Source: an uncultured Spartobacteria bacterium
GTDB taxonomy: Bacteria > Verrucomicrobiota > Verrucomicrobiia > Chthoniobacterales > UBA6821
Length of the DNA stretch: 5,850 nt
NCBI GenBank assembly: GCA_903831635.1
Contig: CAIKYN010000277.1
Coordinates: 1 to 5,850, forward strand
Reading direction: 5' to 3'
Shown: positions 1 through 5,816 of the stretch, in pieces
Numbering within the stretch: the stretch's first letter is position 1
How the letters are laid out: each line of letters opens with the position of its first letter
Translations under genes and position numbers: made by a program
Notes under the pieces: generated by a model
Database searches by the model: none
Told to the model about the DNA's origin: nothing
Seen by the model: only the letters and a program-made list of their open reading frames with translations

Positions 1-298
1 AATGCTCGACGTGCCATTTGTATTCCTCGCTCCCCTGATGCCAGAGGTCATGGGCGTAGTTGTTAAAGAGCCCTGGAACTGAGTCGGGACCCCAGTGCGA
101 CCAGATGCCGAATTTACAGTCCTTGAACCACTCGGGGCATTCATACGTCTTAAAGGATGCTGCCGTGGGGGCGAACGGTTGCTCCGCATTGGTGGTGACC
201 GTGGAAGAAGGAGTGGGAGTCTGTGCCTTCAGTGGAATAGCTCCAAACAAGAGGAGAGGAGCACCGCAAGTAACGAGAAGTATGGGGAGGGATTTCAT
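1..298 (-). CDS. Secreted GH29-type alpha-L-fucosidase, N-terminal part (runs off the window)
   Basis: Ninety-nine codons are visible from an ATG at 298 reading leftwards; the rest lies beyond base 1. Residues 1-25 form a Sec signal peptide (Lys near the start, a hydrophobic core LPILLVTCGAPLLLFGAI, and a likely cut after LKA, before QTPTP). A short Ser/Thr/Pro linker follows. From about residue 55 comes the GH29 opening PEWFKDCKFGIWSHWGP, which in the family forms the first strand of the catalytic barrel. It matches the complete fucosidase at 1369-3033 (PEWFRDAKFGIWAHWGP), so the two are paralogues. GH29 enzymes hydrolyse terminal alpha-L-fucose, here outside the cytoplasm. The nucleophile region is not in view, so activity cannot be judged. 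After HWGP the sequence (DSVPGLFNNYAHDLWHQ) differs strongly from the paralogue, which suggests a different substrate pocket. The start is well fixed by the signal peptide, although the bases just upstream are pyrimidine-rich and give no Shine-Dalgarno. It follows the ROK kinase by 35 bp. Confidence 0.85.
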   Translation of the reverse strand, partial: MKSLPILLVTCGAPLLLFGAIPLKAQTPTPSSTVTTNAEQPFAPTAASFKTYECPEWFKDCKFGIWSHWGPDSVPGLFNNYAHDLWHQGSEEYKWHVEH

Positions 299-333
299 GA
301 AGGAGGGGAAGGGATTGATTAGCGAAAGTCGGT

Positions 334-1254
334 CTAAGCTTGCCGAGTCAGCAGTGCGGCACCGAAAACCCCAGCGCTATCGCCAAGAGTAGGGCGCAAG
401 AGGGGGGTATCGAAGCGATCGTTGAAAATGTGGTTTAGGATGGCTAGTCTCGTTGTTGGTTCGTACAGGAGGTCGAGATTCCCGACGCCCCCTCCGATCA
501 CGACGGCATCGGGATCGAGCATATTAATCACGGCTCCAAGGGCTTCGGAAAACTTACTCCGAAGCCTCTCGAGGGTCGCCAACGCATCGGCTTCCCCCTT
601 GGAGGCAAGTGCTACGATTTCAGGAAGTCTGAGTGATTTTCCACTTAACGCGGAGTAATGGTTCTCAAGAGCGGGACCGGCGCAGACGCTCTCGATGCAT
701 CCCCTGCGACCGCAATAGCAGAGCATCATTTCATCGTGAAGAGGGTTGTGTCCCCACTCCCCACAGATTCCGTGAGGTCCGGAGAGGACGCTGCCATCCA
801 CGACGATTCCCCCACCAACCCCTGTGCCAAGGATGATTCCAAAAACGGTTTTGTATCCCTGGGCAGCCCCCAACGTTGCCTCAGCCAGAGTAAAGCAGTT
901 CGCATCATTGGCCAAAATCGCCTCGCAACCAAGGAGATGGGACAAATCCGTTGCCAGAGGCTTACCGTTCAGGCAAACCGTGTTTGAGTTCTTCAGCAAC
1001 CCTGTTCCCGGAATGGTGACTCCCGGAGTCCCGATGCCAATCTTACTTGGGCGGTTGATGCCGCTGGCCTCCTCAAGTTGCAAGATCAGCTTGGAAAACT
1101 GCGCAAGAATATGTTCATAACCCACGGATGCTTCGGTCGGAATTCTCAACCTTGCGATGGGCTTCGTCGGCACCATGGGATCAACAATGATTCCTTCGAT
1201 CTTGGTGCCACCCAGATCGATGCCCCAACAGGACTTTATGGAATCGGAGGACAT
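334..1254 (-). CDS. ROK-family sugar kinase (fructokinase/Mak-like or NagK-like)
   Basis: This 306-residue cytoplasmic protein has the full ROK layout and the usual family length (about 300). The N-terminal phosphate-binding loop is GIDLGGTKIEG (11-21). GIGTPG lies at 73-78, and the sugar-binding and catalytic stretch LANDANCF at 114-121 has D117 as the presumed base. IILGTGVGGG is at 140-149. The ROK zinc site is complete: H169 in GEWGHNPL plus C179, C181 and C186 in CYCGRRGC, followed by the sugar-contacting E188. The C-terminal lobe has LDPDAVVIGGG (246-256). It would phosphorylate a hexose or N-acetylhexosamine with ATP. From memory, KNSNTVCLNG and GEWGHNPL resemble E. coli Mak, while NDANCFTLAEA and IILGTGVGGG are also close to NagK, so the exact sugar is open. 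There is no N-terminal DNA-binding domain, so it is not a ROK repressor. An in-frame TAA at 1258-1260 sits two codons upstream, fixing the ATG at 1254. There is no clear Shine-Dalgarno. It lies between two fucosidase genes on the same strand. Confidence 0.9.
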   Translation of the reverse strand: MSSDSIKSCWGIDLGGTKIEGIIVDPMVPTKPIARLRIPTEASVGYEHILAQFSKLILQLEEASGINRPSKIGIGTPGVTIPGTGLLKNSNTVCLNGKPLATDLSHLLGCEAILANDANCFTLAEATLGAAQGYKTVFGIILGTGVGGGIVVDGSVLSGPHGICGEWGHNPLHDEMMLCYCGRRGCIESVCAGPALENHYSALSGKSLRLPEIVALASKGEADALATLERLRSKFSEALGAVINMLDPDAVVIGGGVGNLDLLYEPTTRLAILNHIFNDRFDTPLLRPTLGDSAGVFGAALLTRQA

Positions 1255-1282
1255 CGTTTAAATCGCTTCTGAGCTGGATGTG

Positions 1283-1315
1283 TCGAATGACGTGCTCTTA
1301 CGGTTGTTCATTCGA
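1283..1315. repeat. Perfect 8-bp inverted repeat between fucosidase and kinase genes
   Basis: TCGAATGA at 1283-1290 is answered by its exact reverse complement TCATTCGA at 1308-1315, with 17 bp between the arms. It lies in the 114-bp gap, about 30 bp upstream of the ROK kinase start. In the minus-strand RNA no U-run follows the second arm, so it is not an intrinsic terminator. The centre-to-centre distance of 25 bp is wide for a single-helix operator but could suit a looped RNA hairpin or processing site. It could also be chance, since a repeat this good is only moderately unlikely in so short a gap. Confidence 0.4.
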
Positions 1316-1363
1316 AAAGATTGGCTCATCGCTTGAGCTCTCTGCAGATCTTGTAATCGGAGA

Positions 1364-1379
1364 GACTGTTAATTCAGTC
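1364..1379 (-). other. Small hairpin over the stop codon of the fucosidase gene
   Basis: GACTG (1364-1368) and CAGTC (1375-1379) flank a six-base loop that contains the TAA stop of the upstream fucosidase. The stem is only five base pairs and no U-tract follows in the direction of transcription. Read-through into the kinase gene is therefore more likely than termination. A weaker five-base stem (CTCTC/GAGAG around 1340-1363) overlaps the region. Neither is strong evidence of a functional element. Confidence 0.2.
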
Positions 1380-3033
1380 CGATCTTGAAGGCGACGGCGT
1401 AAGGGGTCGGCCACTTGGTGACAGATTGGATCACCAGCCCCTCAGGTGTCTGACTCCACTTGAGCTTTTCCGTGCTGCCGATCAGGTCCACGGAGGAGGC
1501 TTTGCTGGTATTTGAGGCGAGGGCTTTGATGAGGACCTCTTTCTGCGGCACTCCACAGACGATGGCATAGAGCCACTTCCCATCCTTCGAAGTGGTGAAT
1601 CGGATATCGCTTGCGTCGAGGGGGCGGACTTTCTTTTCCTTCACTTCACCCGTTGGCAACGCCACGGCTGTGTCTTGGCGGGGAGGCCCCTCGCCATAGA
1701 GTTTCCAGGGTCTTGTGGCATAGATTGACTCGCCATTGACCGAAAGCCAGTCGCCGATCTCTTGAACGATCTTACGCTCATTGTCATCGATTGTTCCGTC
1801 GGAACGGACAGGCACGCTGAGCATCAGGTTGCCGTTCTTGCTCACGATATCGGCAAGCAATGGGATGATTTCCTGGGGTTTCTTGTAGCCGTTCCGTTCG
1901 CCAAGACCTTTGTCGTAATGCCACGATCCGATGCAGGTTTCGGACTGCCAAGGTTGAGGCAGGATCTCATCCGCGGTGCCCCGCTCGATATCGTATAGAA
2001 GAGCAAGTCTACGGTCCGGAGTCAGCTTCTTGGCGGCGATGAGTCCCGTGATGGAGCCGCCGTTCAGTGCCATGTTGCTGTTGTAGAAGTGAGCGGCAAT
2101 CCTCAGTCCGATACTCGGATCGTCATTATAGAGGGGGAGGCCCCTGCTGATGTCATCATCGAAATAAAGCATCTCGGGGTGGTAGCGGTTCACAAGATCC
2201 ATGACACGGTTGTAGTATTTGGTCATGTACACGGCGCTCGGTTTGTCTTTGGGGCTGTGGTTCTGCGCATACAAGTCCTGTGGATTGAGTCCCTCCCACC
2301 ATTTGCCCTTGCCATCGGTCGTCGTCAGGACGCCGTCGTAGGGAATACCCATCTTGGGTCCCTCGGTATCGCAATGGGTCGACCCATCGTTCCATCCCCA
2401 GGCACGTGCCGCATGGATGCTGACGCCAAAGGGGAGGCCCGCCTCCTTGGCGGCCTCCGCCCATCCTGCGATCAGGTCCTTATGAGGCCCCAGATTCACT
2501 GAGTTCCAGGGCTGGTACTTGCTTTCCCAAGTGTCGAGGTTGTCATGGTGATTCGCCAAGGCCATGAAGTAACGGGCACCGCATTTCTTGTAGAAAGTGA
2601 GCAGCTCTTTGGGATTCCAGTGCTCGGCCTTCCAAGTGGGGATCACATCCTTGAATCCGAAGACCGAGGGATGACCGTAATGATCCACATGATACTGGTA
2701 GACGGCGTTGGTACCGCCCTTCTTGTCATGCTGGGCATACATATTACGAGCATACCAGTCACCATGCTCTGCCGCACACTGCGGACCCCAGTGGGCCCAA
2801 ATGCCGAACTTGGCATCACGGAACCACTCCGGGAATCGGTAATCTTTTTCCAACGACTCCCAAGTCGGTTGGAACTCCCCTGCTGCAACCGGCTCTTGCT
2901 GCTGGTTGGCCTTGATGGAGGCTGAGGTGAGGGCTGCGAAATGCTCCGACTGAGTTTCCGAATACAATGATGGGATTGGAGAAACCAGCAGAAGAAGCGA
3001 TGACGTTAAAGGCAACAGGGGGAATCTTTTCAC
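1369..3033 (-). CDS. Secreted GH29-type alpha-L-fucosidase, complete
   Basis: The 554-residue precursor would release terminal alpha-L-fucose from glycans after export. Residues 1-25 are a signal peptide (MKR, then a Leu/Pro-rich hydrophobic core ending near SLYS). The catalytic barrel opens with PEWFRDAKFGIWAHWGP (68-84) and QYHVDHYGHPSVFGFKD (113-129). It continues with the strand ARYFMALANHHDNLDTW (153-169), GVSIHAARAWGW (203-214), and YHPEMLYFDDD (284-294), where D292 is the likely nucleophile by position in the family. E365 in PWQSETCIGSWHY is a candidate acid/base, but GH29 acid/base residues align poorly, so this is tentative. A C-terminal beta-sandwich covers roughly 460-554 (KWLYAIVCGVP, then VDLIGSTEKLKW). 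The length is typical. The start codon is GTG at 3033: an in-frame TAA at 3043-3045 lies just upstream and the signal peptide begins right after it. No Shine-Dalgarno is visible. It appears to be the first gene of the minus-strand operon. Confidence 0.92.
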   Translation of the reverse strand: MKRFPLLPLTSSLLLLVSPIPSLYSETQSEHFAALTSASIKANQQQEPVAAGEFQPTWESLEKDYRFPEWFRDAKFGIWAHWGPQCAAEHGDWYARNMYAQHDKKGGTNAVYQYHVDHYGHPSVFGFKDVIPTWKAEHWNPKELLTFYKKCGARYFMALANHHDNLDTWESKYQPWNSVNLGPHKDLIAGWAEAAKEAGLPFGVSIHAARAWGWNDGSTHCDTEGPKMGIPYDGVLTTTDGKGKWWEGLNPQDLYAQNHSPKDKPSAVYMTKYYNRVMDLVNRYHPEMLYFDDDISRGLPLYNDDPSIGLRIAAHFYNSNMALNGGSITGLIAAKKLTPDRRLALLYDIERGTADEILPQPWQSETCIGSWHYDKGLGERNGYKKPQEIIPLLADIVSKNGNLMLSVPVRSDGTIDDNERKIVQEIGDWLSVNGESIYATRPWKLYGEGPPRQDTAVALPTGEVKEKKVRPLDASDIRFTTSKDGKWLYAIVCGVPQKEVLIKALASNTSKASSVDLIGSTEKLKWSQTPEGLVIQSVTKWPTPYAVAFKIGLN

Positions 3034-3160
3034 GACAGAAGATTACGCATGACCACTCTGCGAAGGCTTGTAAATAAACAGATCGATTTCTGATAAATCC
3101 AATCAATGCATGACCTTAGGGGCGATTTGACGATTCTTTCTGCGGATGTAGTCTCAAGGG
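3034..3160. promoter_or_regulatory. Divergent promoter region between fucosidase operon and acetylesterase
   Basis: This 127-bp gap separates two head-to-head genes and must hold promoters for both directions unless transcription starts further in. It contains the most A+T-rich stretch nearby (3069-3107). A possible plus-strand sigma70-like promoter is TTGTAA (3068-3073) and GATAAA (3092-3097), 18 bp apart; each hexamer matches the consensus at four of six positions. I found no equally good minus-strand pair. The octamer GCATGACC occurs twice in the same orientation (3047-3054 and 3108-3115), once near each gene, which could mark a shared regulator or be chance. Nothing proves which sites are used. 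Confidence 0.4.
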
Positions 3161-4753
3161 ATGAAATGCCCCCCATTGTTGATTCTCCTGCCTTCGCTTT
3201 TTTTCGCCCTTCTTTTTCCTGCAAAAGCCGAGGTGAAGCTGCCGGCGATCTTTGCCGATCACATGGTGCTCCAGCGCCAGATGCCGATCGTCGTCTGGGG
3301 ATGTGCTACTCCTGGCGAGAAAGTCGCGATCGATTTCTCGGGTAAGCACGCAGAGGCAATAGCCGATGCCTCGGGATCCTGGAAGGTCGAGCTCCCTCCG
3401 ATGGATGCCTCTGCAGAGGGACGCCCCCTCACGGTTAAGGGAAGCAATACCCTCACTGTGAATAATGTCCTGATCGGCGAGGTTTGGCTCTGCTCTGGAC
3501 AATCCAACATGGAGTGGGCGCTCGGCCGGAGTGAGGGCGGCACTAACGCCTGTACCACGACCAATCCTCTACTTCGACTCTGTACGATCCCTCATAACAG
3601 CCAGTCGGTGCCCGCCTCCGACGTCAATGCCAAGTGGGTCATCTCCGGAGATCCCTCGATGAAGTTCTTCTCGGCGATCGGATGGTGGTTCGGTGACAAG
3701 TTGCAGAAGGAACTGAAGGTTCCCGTGGCGATTCTGAACGATTCCTACGGCGGCACGAGCATCCAGGCCTGGATGCCTGCCGAGGCACTGAGATCTGGTC
3801 CCTGGCCGCAGGACATCCGCTGGAACAATCCTGAGATAGCGAAGGCCGATTATGACAAGAAAAAGGCCGACTTGCAGCCGGCTTACGATAAGTACCTCGC
3901 TGACAAGGCCGCCGCCGCCCAGAACCACCAACCCTCGCCCGAACCTCCTAAGGGTTGGCCCGGCGACTACCGGGGGCCCAGTGTGCTTTGGAATGGGATG
4001 ATCCATCCGTTGCTCCCGTTCCGTTTCCGAGGCGTCTGCTGGTATCAAGGAGAGAACAACTCCTATGTCGGCATCGCCAACACTTATGGTGTCATGTTGC
4101 CGGTGATGATCGCCGAATGGAGACGTGCTTTTGGTCAGTCCGATCTTCCTTTCTTGATCTTCCAACTTGCCAGAAATCGTAAGCCTCAGACTGATCCAAA
4201 CGAGGCCAGTGGAATCGCGGTGGTTCAGGAGGCTCAGCTTCAGTCTGTCGCCAAGACTCCGCACACTGCGCTGATCGTGACCGAGGATCTTGGGGAGTCC
4301 GACGTTCATTACAAAAAAAAGGAACCTGCAGCTCAACGATCCCTCAATCTCGCTCTATCCCTAGTCTACGGCCAGGGGGGTGATGCAGAGTGCCCGGTCT
4401 TCAAGTCGCTCGAGTTGAAGGGGAATCAATGCGTGGTCTCAATCGATCATACCGCCGGAGCACTGAAGGCCGAGGGAGGCATGCCTAAGGGATTCACGGT
4501 GGCGGGAGAGGACAGGCAGTTTGTCTTCGCTGATGCAGTGATTGAGGGGGATAGGGTGATGGTATCTTCGCCCTCGGTTCCAAAGCCCGTTGCTGTCCGC
4601 TATGCATGGGCCGATATGCCGGATGTGAATCTCTTCAATGCCAAGGGGCTCCCTCTTTCGCCCTTCCGCACCGACGACTGGCCGCTACCCGAGACCGGAG
4701 GCTTCTCCGTCAGTCAACCCACCCCGACCCCTCCGCCCGTTCTGCATCCCTGA
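3161..4753 (+). CDS. Secreted SASA/SGNH-family carbohydrate O-acetylesterase (sialate O-acetylesterase-like)
   Basis: The 530-residue precursor would remove O-acetyl groups from sugars outside the cytoplasm. Family members are named after sialic acid but many act on plant or algal polysaccharides, so the substrate is open. Residues 1-23 are a signal peptide ending PAKA. A family N-terminal beta domain follows (FADHMVLQRQMPIVVWG, 31-47). Catalytic blocks: GEVWLCSGQSNMEW (106-119, S115 nucleophile), NDSYGGTSIQAWMP (193-206), NGMIHPLLP then GVCWYQGENN (278-300), and the Asp/His pair in DVHYKKK (D381, H383). The usual DxHP reads DVHY here, a mild departure. Residues 226-268 are a Lys/Ala/Pro-rich insertion of a sort often seen in PVC homologues. 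The C-terminal signature VRYAWADMPDVNLFNAKGLPLSPFRTD (479-505) is intact, followed by a Pro-rich end. The in-frame TAG at 3149-3151 fixes the ATG at 3161. AAGGG touches the ATG directly, too close for a normal Shine-Dalgarno. It is divergent from the fucosidases. Confidence 0.9.
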   Translation: MKCPPLLILLPSLFFALLFPAKAEVKLPAIFADHMVLQRQMPIVVWGCATPGEKVAIDFSGKHAEAIADASGSWKVELPPMDASAEGRPLTVKGSNTLTVNNVLIGEVWLCSGQSNMEWALGRSEGGTNACTTTNPLLRLCTIPHNSQSVPASDVNAKWVISGDPSMKFFSAIGWWFGDKLQKELKVPVAILNDSYGGTSIQAWMPAEALRSGPWPQDIRWNNPEIAKADYDKKKADLQPAYDKYLADKAAAAQNHQPSPEPPKGWPGDYRGPSVLWNGMIHPLLPFRFRGVCWYQGENNSYVGIANTYGVMLPVMIAEWRRAFGQSDLPFLIFQLARNRKPQTDPNEASGIAVVQEAQLQSVAKTPHTALIVTEDLGESDVHYKKKEPAAQRSLNLALSLVYGQGGDAECPVFKSLELKGNQCVVSIDHTAGALKAEGGMPKGFTVAGEDRQFVFADAVIEGDRVMVSSPSVPKPVAVRYAWADMPDVNLFNAKGLPLSPFRTDDWPLPETGGFSVSQPTPTPPPVLHP

Positions 4754-4790
4754 TCAAGGGGACGAGGTCTCTGAAAAATACTCTTTGAAA

Positions 4791-5816
4791 ATGAGTCACG
4801 CATTCAACGAGTCAAGCGATGGAAAAAATGCGTCTGGTGGCCGCATCCTGCTGGTGGATGGGCATTATTATCTCTATCGATCGTTCTTTGCTATTCGGGG
4901 GCTAACGAATTCCAAAGGAGTGCCGACCAATGCTATTTATGGATTTGTGAAAGCCCTGCGTAGGATGCTTTCGGATCTGAAGCCAGACTACGCGGCGGTC
5001 GTCTGGGATGCTGGATTGCCGGAGCGTCGCACGCAGCTTCAACCTGAGTACAAGCAGCACCGTGACGAGATGCCTGATGATCTCGAGGCTCAGCAGGAAC
5101 CCATCCAGCGGATCGTTCCTCTCCTTGGGGTGGCCAGTGTCTTTCTTGAGAACCATGAAGCCGATGATCTGATCGCTTCCTATGTGGTGGAAGCCTCCCG
5201 ATCGGGGATTGAGTCGGTCATTGCCACTAACGATAAAGATATCCTCCAGATGGTTGGCGATGGGGTCTCAATCTACTCCACCGCAAAAGCTGACGTGGGC
5301 GAGGGGAATGGAGGATTCAAGCTGCTGGGTGTCGAGGATGTGCGTGCCAAGTGGGGAGTGGATCCGGCATTGATTGCTGATGTGCTCGCGCTGACAGGGG
5401 ATTCCGCCGACAACATCCCGGGAGTTCCGGGTGTGGGTGGCAAGACCGCGGCCAAATGGATCAATCAGTATGGATCGCTCGATGTGATTCTTGCTTCGCA
5501 GACCCTGGATCCCAAGGTTGCTGAAAAAGTCAATGCGGCCCGGGAACTAATCCTTCAAAACCGTCAGATGGTGGCACTCGATCTTGACCTACCTCTTCCT
5601 GAGCCTGTTGCCTCCATGAAAGTGAGGCCACGCTACCCCGAATTAATCAAGGCATTGCGTGTCTGTGAATTCCGCTCCCTGACCGCAGAAGTGGAGCGTG
5701 AGGCAACACTCGCTAAAATCCCCGACCACCAATCCCCTATCCCTGATTCCCTATCTCCCCATCCCGATACCTCATTCCCAAACTCTCAATCTCCAGCCCA
5801 AGGGGAGCTGTTCTGA
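4791..5816 (+). CDS. Stand-alone 5'-3' exonuclease/flap endonuclease (PolA N-domain type) with Pro/Ser-rich tail ending QGELF
   Basis: The 341-residue cytoplasmic protein has the metal-dependent 5' nuclease fold that in DNA polymerase I removes RNA primers and cleaves 5' flaps, but no polymerase domain follows. Acidic and DNA-binding motifs are all present: LLVDGHYYLYRSFFA (20-34, D23), VVWDAG (70-75, D73), EYKQHR (86-91), EADDL (123-127), TNDKD (146-150), and the helix-3-turn-helix region LTGDSADNIPGVPGVGGKTA (201-220, D204 and D207). The nuclease domain ends near residue 305. The remaining 36 residues are rich in Pro, Ser and Asp and finish in QGELF, which resembles a sliding-clamp-binding peptide. 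The ATG at 4791 is chosen because the conserved domain begins about 17 residues later. A longer reading from 4638 would overlap the esterase gene and add only unconserved Pro/Arg-rich sequence. No Shine-Dalgarno is seen. It starts 37 nt after the esterase stop with no terminator between, and its stop overlaps the next start (TGATG). Confidence 0.9.
   Translation: MSHAFNESSDGKNASGGRILLVDGHYYLYRSFFAIRGLTNSKGVPTNAIYGFVKALRRMLSDLKPDYAAVVWDAGLPERRTQLQPEYKQHRDEMPDDLEAQQEPIQRIVPLLGVASVFLENHEADDLIASYVVEASRSGIESVIATNDKDILQMVGDGVSIYSTAKADVGEGNGGFKLLGVEDVRAKWGVDPALIADVLALTGDSADNIPGVPGVGGKTAAKWINQYGSLDVILASQTLDPKVAEKVNAARELILQNRQMVALDLDLPLPEPVASMKVRPRYPELIKALRVCEFRSLTAEVEREATLAKIPDHQSPIPDSLSPHPDTSFPNSQSPAQGELF
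5732..5780 (+). repeat. Degenerate 7-bp tandem repeat inside the exonuclease gene
   Basis: Successive units read ATCCCCT (5732), ATCCCTG (5739), ATTCCCT (5746), ATCTCCCC (5753, one base longer), ATCCCGA (5761) and, after a six-base break, ATTCCCA (5774). A related ATCCCC lies at 5718. The period is seven, not a multiple of three, so three units encode seven residues, and the reading frame nonetheless stays open. It encodes the SPIPDSLSPHPDTSFP part of the tail. The stretch is strongly pyrimidine-rich on the plus strand, unlike the codons before it. Confidence 0.65.
5801..5807 (+). promoter_or_regulatory. Strong Shine-Dalgarno for the gene overlapping the exonuclease stop
   Basis: AGGGGAG lies eight bases before the ATG at 5816 and inside the last codons of the exonuclease (Gly-Glu of QGELF). 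It is the clearest ribosome binding site in the window, the other starts having weak or none. Together with the TGATG overlap it indicates translational coupling of the downstream gene to the exonuclease. Confidence 0.55.

Noticed and set aside
299..333. Terminator between the kinase and the partial fucosidase
   Set aside because: The 35-bp gap contains no stem-loop followed by a T-run on the minus strand.
60..392. 110-codon plus-strand frame at the left edge
   Set aside because: It overlaps the N-terminus of the partial fucosidase and the kinase end on the opposite strand. It has no family features. The GGAGGGG bases near 302-308 look like a ribosome site only because the minus strand is pyrimidine-rich there.
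2089..2502. 137-codon open frame on the plus strand, and another at 2545-2925
   Set aside because: Both are antisense to the GH29 catalytic barrel and show no motif; the minus-strand reading has full family conservation.
3030..3115. GCATGACC direct repeat as a defined operator
   Set aside because: Two 8-bp copies 61 bp apart are weak evidence, with appreciable probability by chance in a 127-bp gap, and there is no dyad symmetry. Mentioned only in the promoter entry.
3030..3224. 64-codon minus-strand frame ending at the fucosidase GTG
   Set aside because: It starts inside the esterase coding sequence and is Lys/Arg-rich shadow sequence. Only its last six codons (the possible leader) were kept as a low-interest idea.
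3569..4336. 255-codon open frame on the minus strand
   Set aside because: It lies wholly antisense to the well-supported esterase, has no recognisable domain and a composition typical of a shadow frame in GC-rich DNA.
4638..4790. Longer N-terminus for the exonuclease (51 extra residues)
   Set aside because: The extra part overlaps the esterase 3' end, is Pro/Arg-rich shadow sequence and precedes a domain that normally begins near the ATG at 4791.
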